Under the pieces are notes generated by a model. The model saw nothing but the letters and a program-made list of their open reading frames with translations, made no database searches and was not told the DNA's origin. A stretch of 64,000 nt of DNA from Cotesia glomerata (taxonomy: Eukaryota > Arthropoda > Insecta > Hymenoptera > Braconidae): contig NC_058162.1 in assembly GCF_020080835.1 (NCBI RefSeq), positions 3,286,001-3,350,000 on the forward strand, written 5' to 3'. Shown in pieces: positions 1 to 13,524 of this stretch (position 1 is the stretch's first letter; each line of letters opens with the position of its first letter). The translations under genes were made by a program, and so were the position numbers.

Positions 1-1960
1 AAAATAGGACCAATCAATACGTGATCGAGCTCCCACATTAGTGTATGCTATCAAAGCGATGGAAATTGTATTTAGACATGGGAATTTTTGGTGGCAACTT
101 GAAGAATCTGTTAGGAACTGAAGAGAGATGGTAAGGGCAGGATGGATAAGAATCACTGGGTACGATAGGACTGTTGTTCAGATTCAACAAAGCAGTCAAC
201 CCGTGGGGCAAACACAAGATCGAGAAGACGACCATTTGCTGTTAGAGCCTATGGTATTAAGTTGGGTTCAAGTTATAAAAAGCTGCAGAACGTATGCATA
301 TAACAGCTCGGGGCCTTAGCAGAGTATTGATTCAGGACATATGATATTGAGTGGAAATGAGGAGAGTTGAAGTCGCCTACTGATGATCCAAGTGCTTCCA
401 GCATCTAAATTGCGATCAGAAGACAGGACTTCAAAGAGATCTGAGTTAGTATTGTTCCCACTCATGTCAGGTGGTACATAGATAGCAATAACTGTGGTCT
501 TAGGGATGTGTACCAAAGGTAACACCTGCTGATCAACTTGTGGGAATTCATTGACTATTGTACTTCAAAATCTATAGGCTCTCGCATTAAGGCATACCAC
601 ATGCAATAAGCACGCCACCACCAGATCTCCTTGAACTCCACTTCTTCTGTCCACATCTGAAACAACAGAGTATAGATTAGAATCGAAAAGCTCAGAAGAA
701 TTACACAGTGTAATATTTCTTAAATCCCAGGTTTCCAGAAAAAATATAGATATTATACTCAATAGTTGCAGTGTTACAAAAAATAGAATTAAGTTTAGAT
801 TTTAACCCACGGGACAATATTTTGATAGATAGATAGAGAAGAGTTTTTCTTAAACGTTTGGAGTTTTTAATATTATTGATTTGTTATTCCCGGCGTCTCC
901 TGAAGAGCTGTTCCACGTTGAGCGACTGACTACGACCGGCTTTCCATTCTTGGTCACTACTCGAAGACCAGACTCTCCCGCTGCTGTTCTGCTCCTGAGT
1001 TGGACTACCGCCAAGCTCTCTGCTGCTCGTGTTGCAGGGGTAAGTTCTGTCGTTTGAGATTGAGATTTGACTTAGAGCAGGTGGCAGAAAATTCATGCGT
1101 TTCATTTCCAATGAATTTCTGAATGAAAGACATCAACTTGATTAGGATAATTAAACCTAACTTTTAGCGGCCTTGGTTGCTGTAAGGTCGGGAGAGTATT
1201 TACCTAGACGGTACAAGTGTCCATCACGCCAGAAAATCAACTTGAGGTAGACTGGTGCTTAGTTGGGTAACAGGAGTTTTGATCAAAGCCACTCTTCTAA
1301 AGCATCTATGGGTCATTATCTTTCGATTCTGTAACACCCTCAAACAGTATTGGTGTTACTGCGCCTGTGTACACGATCTTCTACTTCTTTTTAGAATGTC
1401 TGGACTCCATAGTACTGATACTGGCTGTTAAGTTATCTTTCAATGCCTTAATGTCAAAGCACTGTTATTATCAATTTGGATACAGGCTTGATCAATCTGT
1501 TTGTGAATAACCTGGTTGTCTAATTCAACTGCTGTAAGTCTGTCACCCAGCTTATTCGACAATTCCTTTGAACCTTGTTTGTAACGCATCAACATTGTCC
1601 TTTACTGGATCGAGGACTTTAGCAGAGTCCGGCGTGTAATGCTTTTCTCGGCCTCTTCATTTTCAGTGCGAAAGATCTCTCTAATATCCTCAAGTGAATA
1701 AGCCTTCTTGGACACCACAGCATTTTTTGGAATCCACCACTCGGCAACACAGTCTGACTTAAGCGCACAGCCAGGATGATAAAAGTTGTAGAGCACTGAG
1801 TTACAGGCAACCGGGTCACTACTAACAATATTGCTGCTGCATCCTTTTGCATTTTTGGCGTAAACGACGGGCTATTAGACTTAGTAGTGACAGCTGGTGA
1901 CTTGTTAGGCATTATAGGAGAGTATTAGTAGTTAAGTTAGGACACACAATGTGTATATTC
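1..1960 (-). mobile_element. decayed non-LTR retrotransposon (LINE), ORF1 plus endonuclease fragment
   Basis: Several short minus-strand reading frames line up like a LINE read from about 1912 toward position 1. At 1619-1912 and around 1500-1590 there is ORF1-like, Ser/Lys-rich and coiled-coil-like sequence (a stretch reading NKLGDRLTAVEL). At 565-762 the translation holds an ETWDL motif followed by ELFDSNLYSVV and a degraded DRRSG stretch, typical of the apurinic endonuclease domain of jockey/R1/CR1-type elements. At 316-525 it reads VIAIYVPPD, another endonuclease-like strand. The frames are broken by stops and shifts, so it is dead. The reverse transcriptase would lie to the left of the window. 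Base composition is less AT-rich than its surroundings. The family is inferred from motifs only. Confidence 0.6.
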
Positions 1961-2587
1961 AAGTATACGTCAACAAGATTTGTGGATGTGATGTTAACTC
2001 GGACGCGACTGATAACAAAATGAAATAGCAGATCTATTACAAAGCGATCGATACAATAGAAGCCTATAGGTGAATGATGTCAATATACCGCATGTGATGT
2101 CGGGAAGATACAGTCAAACTAATTGGACAATAGGTGGTGCTCAGGATAAGTTAACAATAATGATGTCAACTTCATTTTAGGTTAGACCGCGATGCCGCGA
2201 TGCCTCGGCTTTACTTATTTATTATGCAAATGGCTCAACGAATAAAAACTGCACCTTATTTATTGCAGGGACTCACTCACCAGTGGACTACCCACCACAA
2301 ATAGTTGCCTGAAGGCACAAACACTTAATTTAACAAAGAGTTCAACGTAATATATGCAGAGCGGTAAAAACGACTGGATCTCACTTCGTCGCCATGATAT
2401 TCGTTAATATAATTAATATCTTACAGAACCAGAAAATGTAAAAATAATTTATTATATATCTAGTATTGGAGCCCATATTAAATATGTAACGACTTAGAAT
2501 TATTATTATTATTTTAACGGTTCACAATTCCCCGGAGAACTTTCTGAGTCGGCGAAAGGAAAAACATAACTAATTCATTAAATCACA
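1961..2587. other. spacer without recognised gene
   Basis: AT-rich spacer between the LINE fragment and the transposase-like remnant. I see no conserved coding frame, RNA gene or clear terminal repeat. Confidence 0.4.
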
Positions 2588-4994
2588 ATGAAACAATTGT
2601 TCCCAGATGAAAATATTAATTTATTAAATAAAGACAGTGAAGAATATAGTTTTAATAAATCAACAAATAATTATCCTCAAAAGAAAATGTTTATTCAAGT
2701 TCATCTCCATTCAGACAATCATGGTTCAAATCATAATGATGATTTTCACATCACCAATGGGAAGATGACGAAGAATTAATGTGGTCCAAGAAAACCTATT
2801 TATAATGATTCCTCGGTAAAAATGTGGTAATTTTCTTCTTAAAGTTTTAAAAATTTTCTCTCTCAAATTCATTGACAAAAAGCGATAGAAGAATTATTAC
2901 AAATGTTTCATGAATTTTCTACCCCAGCCAAATAATATTCCGAGGAATAAATATCAATTTAAAAAGTTTCTAAAATCTGAAATACCATCTTTTGACACGG
3001 CTATACACAAACATGCGATTTGTGAAGAATGTGGACGAGTACAGAGGTGGATTACTTACGCATAACGACGATGTTTTTGTGTAATTATTGTCCAACTTAA
3101 CTTCAAAAATCAACCATATCTTCGTTGAATATGATGTAGTACCGATCATAATTGATTTTTGAGCGAAAGAAAATTGTATTCTCTAATAGATGAACATGAA
3201 GCGACAAGGAATAAAAAATGATGATATTTTAACAGATATCATGGATGGAAACAATTAAAAAATTTGTCATTCTGCAAATTTGAAAAAGAAATATGATCTT
3301 TATTAATATGGCGGAACTTTGATGGTGCTCCAGTTTCCAAAAAGCTCGAATGGTCAATTGTGGCCCATTCAACTACAAATATTAAATATTAATTCAAAAC
3401 ATCGTCGATCGTTCCAAAATAACAGCTGGTTTATTTTACAGTAATCACCAAAAACCAAAAACAACTTCGTTTTGAAACCGTTTGTAACAACTCTACAAAA
3501 GCTAATTACAGAGGGGTTTTCGTGGGTCCACCCGGATCAAGGAAATCAACACAATATTGCTATCGCTCTAACAGTTAGCATCTTTAGATGCTCCTGCTCG
3601 TGCTGCTGCTTTTAGACATTATGTTATTTAACGGTACTTACAGTTGTCCCTACTGTACGCATCCAGGAGAAACGTGTTGCTATTGGGTCAGGACATAATC
3701 ATTCATTTACATTTTCAAAAAGAATATCCCTATCCGTACAGACGCAAGTACTCCTTAGATGTGGTGAAATTGCTATCAAAGAAGGCCGTGAACATGTAAA
3801 AGGTATGCTAAAGGAGTTTCTATTGCTGCACTTTTGATACCATATTTTGATCTTTCCATCGGTTTTGTCCCCTGAATACATGCATGGTTCTTATCGGCGT
3901 ATTTAAATCTATGATAGGAATGTGGTCAAAAGAAACAAAAAGTATCTCTGAAAAAGCGTTCGATAAAAAATTAAATCAAGAAATACTCTGACATAAGAGT
4001 TCCAGACATTATTCATAGAGTACCAAGAAATTTTAAAGTATGCATCGTTCTATAAGAGCTTCAGGAAATTTTAAATCTTAGTTCTTTTTTTCATTTTCCA
4101 ATTTTATTGCGAGAAAAATTGAAAAAATAAAATACTATTTCAGAACTATATACTTCTAGCAAAAGTTACGTCGATTTTATTACAAAAATGATGTAAAAAA
4201 GTAGAAAGAAGTTGATTTTGCAGAAGAAATTAATTCGCAAATTTTGTATTGAATTTGAACAACTATATGGACTCAACAAATGTACCTTTCATTACCCATC
4301 AACTGATTTCATTTACCACGATTTGTAAAATTATGGGGACCAATGTCAAAATTGGTCAACCTAATCCGTTTGAAGATGGTAAACAGAGAATTATTGAAAT
4401 GCGGCCATGGTCCAAACAAAATTAATGTTGAAATTGCTAATACTTTTAGAATTTTCCTAATGCTATGAATGAAGTTATGGAATCTTAAATTTTTACTGAA
4501 AATAATAATGTAAAAGAGAAAGAGAAACAATTACGTTGCTGAACGTTTTTAAAAAACAATTTAATTACAAGACAAGTAATATCAGCTTTTACATAATGAA
4601 ACATTGATTGACGTTGATGTATTAGAGCGAGAACCTTATGCTATTTATGCAAAAAGCAAAAATTAATGGTATTATTTATAATTCGGAAAAATATTTAAGA
4701 GAAAAAAAAGGTGCAATTCTTGTATAGTATGGAATAACAATCAGTCGTTTGGTACTATTGAATTTTTGTCCAAGTTTAGGAATTTATCATTTGCAATCAT
4801 TAGACAGTTCATTTCGCGCTCTGTTAATAATATTGAAGTTACTTTATCCGAAACAACAGAAGAACTCAATTGGATTATATAATTGCGAGTACAAGATCTC
4901 ATTTCAAAAATTCAAAGCTGTTCAAGTACATTTTATGATATTGAAGGAAAGTTTTAAAAATTCAAGATTTTGTTTGCTTGCTTCTTACCACTAA
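2588..4994 (+). pseudogene. decayed transposase-like gene (CACTA/Transposase_21-like)
   Basis: Fragments of one long protein appear in order on the plus strand but in shifting frames. A Cys-rich CEECGRV stretch lies near 3015-3045. At about 3621-3680 the translation reads FNGTYSC, then PYC, then THPGE. Near 3810-3960 it reads IPYFDLSIGFVPEYMHGS followed by FKSMIGMW. At 4315-4430 it reads VKLWGPMSKLVNL and then CGHGPNKINVEI. This order (FNGxxxCxxCxHPGE, DxxxGFxPxYMHG, WGPxS) is what I know from transposase-domain proteins related to CACTA/EnSpm elements of animals. Many stops and frameshifts break it, so it cannot encode a working protein. No terminal inverted repeats were found. Function is assigned by motif memory, not by search. 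Confidence 0.6.
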
Positions 4995-5278
4995 CTTTTA
5001 CAAAGTTAACTTTAATATGTTAAGGGGTTATCCATTTCAATCTTTATACAAATATTGGTTAATTTATGACTAATAAATATTATATTTAAAAAAAAAAAAA
5101 AATTTTGGTGTTGAGGTCCCAATCTTTCCTAAAAATTTTTATTAAGTGAAGAGTTATCATAATATATCTTTCTGGTTTTGACTGTTTCCAGCTCAAAACC
5201 TAATTATCTTAAAAAAGCAGAGTTTTTGGTATTTTTTAGATTTTTTGACGAAATTTTGGAAAAATAAATATTTTTACA

Positions 5279-5405
5279 TGCATTTATAATGACATTATAA
5301 TACATTATAAGCAGACATTATAATGGGCAAACTCATTAATAATGACATTATAACTACATTTATAATGACATTATAATGGGCAAATCATTATAATGACATT
5401 ATAAT
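5279..5405. repeat. short AT-rich tandem repeat (ATTATAATGACATTATAATG-like)
   Basis: Interspersed copies of ATTATAATGACATTATAATG-like words repeat about six times with small variations (for example TACATTTATAATGACATTAT). The block lies at the left edge of duplicated copy A and has no equal in copy B. Confidence 0.7.
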
Positions 5406-6332
5406 ATTTTTCCACCTGGGGTCAAGAAGTTTAAAATAAGCGGAAGAGTCGCCTATGGCTTCATTCGTGACCTGTATCTTTACATGCAATCCTGACATAG
5501 CCCAATGTCATTTTGACGTCACATTGACGTAAACGCATTTACTGAGGATAATAGAATAAAGTAATTAATTTTTACATCCCTGTCTATTACTTTTTAATTA
5601 ACATTGATTGCGAAAGGATTTTTTATTAAAAGTAATATCCAAAAGAATGTTTGTTAATTACTCACTTTTAATTTATCATCCAAATAGTTTTTTTCTCCTA
5701 TTAAATTTGATGGAACAGCTTAATATAATATTTTTCATGAAAAATAAGTACAATTTTTGGTAACCATTTTTTTTAATTTTCAAGCAATATTTTCTCTTAT
5801 TAGGTAATTTTTTTTATTATCTCATTCTATTTTAAACTCATCTTTAATATCAATTATTCCAACAATATTTTTAATTTTTAAATTTTAACCAATAAATTAC
5901 AATAATTACGAAAAAAATATTCAGGATACAAAGGATAGAAATACTCAAAATATAAACTTTTTTTAAAAAAATAATTTTTGATTTTTAACAGATAAAATAA
6001 TAACGTCCATGTAGTTACATACATATGTTATCTCTATTGTCATTTATTATTTTTGTCACATTTCATGAGATATTACTATACATGGTATAATCTTCAATAT
6101 AATATATTGAAGGTTCATGTATTATTTTTCAATTAAAATTAATTGTTAAAAGTAGTTATTTAATCTATTTTACTTATATTGATAAATAACTCACACGTAG
6201 GTTAATGATAAAGCTAACGAGCAGATATAAATGTAATAACTATTATTATTGTGATGAATAATGAATAGAATTTAGTATCATATATAATTTTAAAAAGTTA
6301 GACAGTCTGACAAATAGTTTTCTAAAGTCAAC

Positions 6333-9300
6333 ATGGTAACTTCAAATTTGCTTATATCATTCGGTAATTTTTGTAATAATTATCTTGTGTGGAATATTTA
6401 TTCAATTTCATGCAACATTAAGTTCGGCTAGTGCACAAAATCGTCTTCCTGGTCATTTTATTCCGGTCCATTATACAATTAATATAATTCCTTATATTGA
6501 AGAGAACAATTTCACATTTGATGGTGAATCTTTGATTTTAATTGAAGCAAAAATTGAAAGCAATATAATAATTTTACATGCAAAAAATCTTCAAATAAAA
6601 GGAAACATTACTTTAAACAATGCTAGTAATAAATATGAATCCAATAATTACACAATTGATACTAAAAATGATTTTTTGAGTATCGTATTTAATGAAAAAA
6701 TAGTACAAGGTAATTACACTTTACACCTGAAATACTGTGGTGTCATTAACGATAATCTTCAAGGTTTTATCGAAGTACTTACACGAATACATTTGGTGAT
6801 AAACAGTGAGTATTCAATTTTTTTTTTTTTTCGTTTGAACCAATTAATTTTTATTATAAATTATTTATTTCTGGCCTTAAAGGCCTAGAAATAAGACAGA
6901 GTACATATGTCCATAAACTTAATTCTATTACATTACATTTATTTATTTTAACTTAATATTACTTAATACAATTCGTAGAATTTTCTCTGTTACTTCTCTT
7001 CATAAATATATCTTTCCTGTTATACTTATTTGCTCATAAGTTCTGTGAATAGTCTTTTTAAATTTTATAACTTTTTGAACTAATTAATTTTATAAATTAA
7101 AATTTTTTAGATGGTTTAGTGTCAACTAACTTTGAACCCGCTAATTATGCCCGTCAAGCTTTCCCATGTTGGGATGAACCAGCCTTTAAAGCGACTTTTC
7201 AAATTTCTATTAAACATAATAGGAGATTTACAGCACTATCAAATACTCGGTTTAATTCAATACTTAGCACTAATGATAGCAGTAATCATGTGTGGACTCA
7301 GTTTGAAAAAACTCCGCTAATGTCATCATATCTAATAGCTTTTATTGTGGGCGACTTAGATTATTTAGCTCACCGTGAAAATAAAACATTCCGAATATGG
7401 ACTAGAAAAAATGCTGCTTCTCGTGGAGAGATGCTATTATTAAATGGTTTTAAAGCATTGAAGTCGATGGAAAATTTTTTTGGTATGTCTTATCAAGATC
7501 ATGGGTTTAAAAAAATTGACTTGGTTTTGATACCTGAGATGATGTCGATTGGAATGGAGAACTGGGGAATTATTTTTTTGAAGTAATTAATTTATTTTAA
7601 TCAATGTAATTTATTTATTTATTTATTTAATTATTTATTAATTAATTTATTTATTTATTAATTAATTTGTTTATTTATACTTAAGTTAATAATTTATTTA
7701 ATTGTTATTTTTCAGAGAAAAAAAATTTTTTTCTACTGAAAATATTGAGAGCAAACAAAAAGAGAAAAATGATTTAATTAATTTAACTCACGAATTAAGT
7801 CACCAATGGTTTGGAAATTTAGTAACTCATAAGTGGTGGAAATATTTGTGGTTAACCGAAGGGTTAGCTAGTTATTTTTCATATTTCATCAATGACCAAG
7901 TAAGAAATAAACTTTTAATATTATGATATTAAAATTGAGAGACATGTGAATTATTTTTAGAAAATAAATTATAGAATTAAAAATTTATTTTAAAAATTGG
8001 AAATGCAATTTTTTGAAAATTATTGTTTACGCTTATTTTATTTTTCAAAAAAAAAAAAAATTTTCTAAAGTATCTGCTGATTTCAGTGTCATCATTTAAA
8101 TTTAATTCAACTTAAATAATGATTTGTAATTGTTACAGATGGAAAAATCATGGCGTGTGATGGATAAATTTGTTCTAGATCGTCGTGAAGATTTATTTAA
8201 ATATGATTCTGCGTATGAAGTTGCAGTTATAATTGGTGATGAAGAAATTAAAGACCTTTCGGGATATCACCAAACTTATACAAATTATCATAAAAGTAAA
8301 TAAAATTTCTTAAGCGAATCCCGGAAAAAAATTTTAAAGTTATGAAAAATTAATATTATTTCATTAAAATTATTATAAAGTAAAATAAAAATTATAATAA
8401 CAATAATAATTTTCTCTGATAGTATGAGACCTCATACCGATAAAATATTATGGTGAAGAAGTAATAATAAAAAATTAGTCATTCTTCAAGAATTTGGATC
8501 GGGAGTATTCGGCTTAGAATAATAATAATAACTATCTACCTTTATCAATAAACATCGATCTTCGAGTCAAATATAAATATACATATATATATATATATAT
8601 TGTATATGTACATATAGATATATTAAATACCTTAAATAATAATAATGATAATCATAATAATATTTTCTTTTCTTTGTAACAAAAAATGGAGCAATCATTT
8701 TGCGGGTGCTTGCTTTTCAGGAAAAGTGTGAGGGTGGATATTATAATTTTTATTTTTTCATAATGAGAATTTTACATAACTTTAAAATTTTTTCCGGGTC
8801 TATTTTTCTGATTAACTTCTTAAAAATAAGATTCTAATTTTTTGTTACCATTAAGTGTTGAATAAGTAAAAAATTTTTATTAAAATTTGTATCTGTTCAA
8901 AAAATTTTTTTGTTTAGGTGCAGTTATCATAAGAATGATCAAGTACGTACTCGGTGAAGAAAATTTTAGAAAAGGAATAAGGAATTACTTAAACAATAAG
9001 TGAGTTTTAGTATAACTGAATAATTGGAATTTTTATTTGATTAAATTTTAACTTTTTAATTTACAGTAAATTCGGAGTAGTTACTTCAGATAGTTTTTTT
9101 AACGAGTTGACTAAAGTGTCTGGAAATATGAATGTAACTTTAGAAAAAGCTCTTAACAATTGGCAAAGCACTCCAGGGTATCCAATGATTACAATTAATA
9201 GAAATTACACATTTAATAAAGCAACAATAACGCAATCCCGTTTTTTGCGACACTCTAATTTAACTTCTACCGATCAATATTGGATTCCCCTAAATTTTGC

Positions 9301-11179
9301 CACTCAGGACGACATGGACTTTAATGATACTGCAATCACTCATTGGCTTGACCCAGATTCAATTTCATTAGAAATTTCAGCGCCAGAATCGGATAAATGG
9401 CTCATAAGCAACAAACAACAATTCGGTATGCACACGTGTTATTTTAAGTATTTCTATAATTAAGTTTTGAACTATTTACAGGATATTATCGGGTAAATTA
9501 TGATGAAAAAAATTGGCAATCAATTGCAAACTATTTAAATTCCGAAAACTATTACAAGATTCATTATTTAAATCGCGCTCAGCTTATTGATGATGCATTT
9601 AAACTAGCAGACAAGGGATATGTCTCTTACAGTATCGTTTTTGAATTAATGGAGTATCTTAGATATGAAACGGATTCTTTGCCATGGGCGACATTATTCA
9701 ATAACCTACATCAATTACATGAATCATCATTACCACATTCTTCGTATTATGAAAGCTATAAGGTACATGATAAAACGTTTTAGTTAATTTTTTTATGTAC
9801 CACTAACAACCTTGCAGTCACTATGTGAACTATAATAAAATAAAATTTTGTTTCATTAAATAGTGATTTTTGTTAAATTGCACTGTACTTTTTTAACTAT
9901 TGACATTTTTAAAGTTATAAGCTCATCTCGATATTTCACTCATTAAGAACTTTCGTTTGAGTACCCACATGCATTTTGATATATTTTTCATATATACATA
10001 TATATAATATATACAAATATATGAAAAATTAAAGTCTGTACTCAAATGAAAGGTCTCGACGAGTATAATGTCGAGGTGAGCTTATATCTTTAAAAATTTC
10101 AATAGTTCACAAGATACAGGGTCATTTATTTAATTATGTATCTAGAGATACAGCATTTTCGAATGCAACCTAAATACTTATCATCATAAATTGCCTATTT
10201 TGCTTATTTCAGCTTATTCTCTTAATAATATAGATTAAGAACCCATAATATAAATTTATTAAAACAATTCTAGAAAATCATTTCAACTTCGCTTAAAAAT
10301 ATTGAAAAAAATGTACTTGTTGATAAAACAACTGATGAAAACATGATCGAGATGGTTCTGAAGAAATCAATTATCAAATGGTCTTGTTTGTTCGGTTCAA
10401 ATTTATGTAAAAATTATACTCTCTCAATTATATCGAAGTGGCTAGAAAATTTTGAAGAAAATCCGTAAGTATAAAATTTTTTTTTGCTATTTTTTATTTT
10501 TAGTTAATAATTTTTTTGATAAATAGGCTTCCAATGGATCTTAAATCGGAAATACTATGTGGAGGAATGCGTTATGTTGATGAAAATACCTGGAATGCCG
10601 TACTGATGAAATATCTAGAGAATCGAGATACAGATATTTTACAAGCACTCAGTTGCACATCAAACTTTACATTTTCAAATCAAATTTTGTTTTTAGCGAT
10701 GAACACTACAATTAATGAATTAGACAGGTGGTATTTTTTTTATGAACTTACAAAGGAAAGTCATGGTCTGGAAACTGTATTGAATTTTATAAATGACTAT
10801 CGAACTAAAATTGAGAAGAGGTGAGTTAATAATAATAATTATATTTTTAATTCCATGATTTTATTTATTACTAATAATTTTTAAATAAATTATTCAGCGA
10901 TAGTCGTTATGAGTTTCTACATGTTTGTATAATATTTATCGGATATAATGTTAGAAACAACAGCCAATTTTCTAAGGTAAGTAATTAATTTTTAAATTAT
11001 ACAAATTTATAATAATTAATAATTATTTTTTCTTTCTATGACAGTGGGGAGAACTATTGAAAAATGTTATAGGAGAAAAAGAAGCAAAGAATTATTTACA
11101 AGAAATTCGCAGTGAAGTAGATGGTTATAATTTAAAATTAAATTTGATGAAAAATTATTTTGAAAAAAGGGTTTATTAA
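6333..11179 (+). CDS. M1 zinc aminopeptidase (aminopeptidase N-like), copy A, frameshifted in exons 1-2
   Basis: Eleven exons with GT/AG borders: 6333-6805, 7111-7582, 7716-7899, 8139-8295, 8918-8999, 9067-9425, 9482-9762, 10274-10464, 10527-10820, 10898-10976, 11045-11179, about 900 codons. It would be a gluzincin exopeptidase that removes N-terminal residues, secreted or membrane-anchored through a hydrophobic N-terminus. Visible hallmarks are ARQAFPCWDEP, a GMENWG substrate motif, the zinc motif HELSH followed by WLTEGLASY with the third ligand Glu, a KSAVIIRM segment, GYYRVNYD, and the LNRAQLIDDAF start of the helical C-terminal domain. Exons 3-11 join in frame to a TAA. Relative to copy B, exon 1 has one extra C (about 6360) and lost one T (about 6767), and exon 2 has one extra T (about 7116), so the assembled frame is broken. 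An alternative ATG at 6385 would bypass only the first lesion. Lesions may be assembly errors. No C-terminal GPI-like tail is visible. Confidence 0.85.
7608..7690. repeat. TTTA/ATTA simple repeat
   Basis: TTTATTTATTTA and TTAATTAATTTA words fill most of intron 2 of aminopeptidase copy A. The equivalent intron of copy B lacks most of it. Confidence 0.7.
8308..8832. mobile_element. foldback element in aminopeptidase A intron 4
   Basis: The left part (CCCGGAAAAAAATTTTAAAG, ATAATATTATTTCATTAAA) reappears inverted on the right (CTTTAAAATTTTTTCCGGGT), giving a long imperfect palindrome around AATTTGGATCGGGAGTATTC and a TA microsatellite (8575-8610). The same sequence occurs at 44570-45057, where an end reads TTAAGGGGGTATTC. 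Non-coding. The copy B equivalent is at 16680-17245. Confidence 0.65.
9806..10195 (-). mobile_element. Helitron-like composite element, one hairpin monomer (aminopeptidase A intron 7)
   Basis: On the minus strand it runs from ATTTAGGTTGCATTCGAAAA and CTCTAGATACATA, through one hairpin monomer (about 9893-10120), to TTCACATAGTGACTGCAAGG and TTGTTAGT. It is a diverged member of the family found at 37125-38258, 58872-59752 and 60990-62233. The terminal CTAG is mutated to TTAG here. Confidence 0.65.
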
Positions 11180-12150
11180 AAAATACATTATGAATTTTTT
11201 TATGCCATTAAATTTCATTTTATTAAATACAATTTAAATGTTTCTTAGAAAATTATTTTACAGTTGCCATTCTCTTAGGTCATTATCATCTTTATATTTT
11301 CTTAAATTAAATTTAAATATCGGCATTTCAATGACATTTTATAATTATTTTAAATATACAGATTAAAATATTTGTATTTTACTTTTAAAATTGCAAAATA
11401 CGATTGACAAAATATACAAAATTATAAGTTATGATATAATAAATAGTCATTAAAAAATATTATCGATTTTTTGTTATTGAAAAAATTAATAATACTTGCA
11501 AAAATATTTAAAATGAGCAATTATTTTGTCAGTATTGATAAAAAAAAATAGAAAATTCCATATCTGGGCGCCTAAAATGGCATTTATGACAATTTTGAGC
11601 TCAAAAATACAATTTAAATGTTGTTTTGAACTTTTCGAGCTCAAAAATCTGATAGAAGTTTGATAAAACACTATTTTTTGTTTTCAAACCGCAATAACTT
11701 TTGAATGAATGAACCGATTTTCTTGCGGTTGACGACATTCGACGCAGTTTTTAAATCCTCATGAGGAATCTTTAAGTTTAAATTGTTCAAACTAGAAATT
11801 TTGGCGTAATTCTGAAAAAAACACTTTTTTGGGTTTTATTTTCTACACGATATCTCTCGATTGAATCAACCGATTTTGACCGGATTAGCGGCAATCGACG
11901 TGGTTTTTTTAAGGTTAAGAGCTGATTTGTTTTTGGAGTTAATCGATAAAGCTGTTTGAAAGTTATTCCAAAAAAAACAATTAAAAAAATTTTTTTTTAC
12001 GGTTTTTTTTAGATGTTTCGAAATCCATCGGTCCGAATCGGTCCAAATTGTATTCAAAATCTAAGTTTGGACAAGCCCTTTCGAATGGTGTTAACCGCAA
12101 TAAAATCGGTTTAATGGTTCAAAAGCTATAGGAGGTTTAAATACTTACAC
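11180..12150. repeat. 3' flank of aminopeptidase A with a foldback-family fragment
   Basis: After the stop codon comes AT-rich sequence with possible polyadenylation signals. About 11545-12150 then resembles the AACTTCCCGCTA foldback family of MCM10 intron 2: CGCAATAACTTTTGAATGAA, then CGACGCAGTTTTTAAATCCT, then CTAAGTTTGGACAAGCCCTT. The canonical ends are missing, so it is a truncated copy. No gene is visible. Confidence 0.6.
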
Positions 12151-12640
12151 ACACGGAAAAAAGTAAACTGTAATAAATAACAGTCGATTTATAATAAGTA
12201 ATGATCAACTCCTAAAAATTACCAATTCAAACAGTAAAATCGTGATTTTACTATTACTTTTACAATATTTACCATTTAAGAGCTACAATTCACTATTTAC
12301 ATGGAAGAAAATACTATTTCAAACAGTAATATTCGCTATGTGAATGTCTAAAATGTTAAAGTATAATAATTAAGAATTCAGACGTTGATATTTATCATTT
12401 CGTACCTAAAAAATGATCTTATGATATGTAAAAAGTATAAAATAAAGTTAGTAAATTTCTAACACAAGCAATGTCAATATTTACAAAGTAAAATTGTAAA
12501 CTTTAATCGCAACGCTAAAAATCAAACTGTACTTATTGACTTGCTTGGACTGTTAAAATGTATATTTTAAAAGTAGAATTTTTACTGTTTCAAATGTTAA
12601 ATTCTCCCAGAGTGAGACCCCGTTCTCTTTCATCTGAGTT
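12151..12640. mobile_element. foldback/MITE-like unit beginning ACACGGAAAAAAGTAAACTG
   Basis: The unit begins with ACACGGAAAAAAGTAAACTG and holds many TTTACTGTTTGAAA-like and TTTCAAACAGTAAAA-like words in both orientations, as in the CACGGAGAAAA element at 22600. The right end is not sharp. It is repeated nearly unchanged in copy B at about 20697-21160. Confidence 0.5.
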
Positions 12641-13524
12641 CCCCTTCTCCTCATAATATCAACTATATATTGAAATGGCAATTTTTACTGTTTGAAACTG
12701 TAATTTTTTAAGATGAAAGAGTTGTTATTTACTATAGTGACAGCTACTAGTCACTTAGTTGGATATTAAATAATAAATTGTGGCTTTCATACTTTCCACA
12801 TTAAGTTCATAAATGTCATAAATGTCATTCAGACATAATACTAACGTCATGACTACGTCATATTTTTACGTCAGAATCTTACGTCAAGAAGTTTGAAATA
12901 ATGAGTCATATATGACTCATTCGTAACTTGTATCTTACGTAAATCCTGACATAGCCCAATGTCATTTTGACGTCACATTGACGTAAATGTGTTTACTGGG
13001 TATTAGATAAAAATTAATTTTATCCATAATCTAATATTTTTTATTTAACATTGAATGCGAAAGGACTTTATTAAGTAAATATCAAAGAATGTTTGTTAAT
13101 TACTCATACAATTTATCATCAAATAGTTTTTTTTCTCCTATTAAATTTGATGAACAATAATATAATTATTTTTATGAAAAATATAAATTTTTAATAATTT
13201 TTTTAATTTTCAAGCAATATTTACACTTATTAGGTAATTTTTTATTATCTTATTCTTCTTAAATTCATCTTCAAATATCAATTATTCCAACAATATTCTT
13301 ATTCTAAATTTTAATAAATAAATTACAATAATTACGAAAAAATATTCAGGGTGCAAGATAAATACTCTAAATATAAACTTTTTTAAAAATAATTTTTATT
13401 TTTAACAGATAAAATAATAACGTCCATGTAGTTATACATATTTTATCTATATTGTCATTTATTATTTTGTCACATTTCATGATTATTACTATACAAAATT
13501 ATAATCTTCAATATAATATATTTA

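Larger units (their letters stand above)
5420..12680 (+). repeat. segmental tandem duplication, copy A
   Basis: From about 5423 (GTCAAGAAGTTT) to about 12680 the sequence matches 12881-21222 in the same orientation, including the upstream region, exons, introns and downstream repeats of the aminopeptidase gene. Identity is highest near 11500-12680 and in the exons. Copy A carries many small insertions relative to B between about 5420 and 7110. Confidence 0.9.

Noticed and set aside
1..5000. Integrated viral (polydnavirus-type) segment
   Set aside because: The recognisable motifs are LINE endonuclease and transposase-like. No viral gene or segment excision motif was seen.
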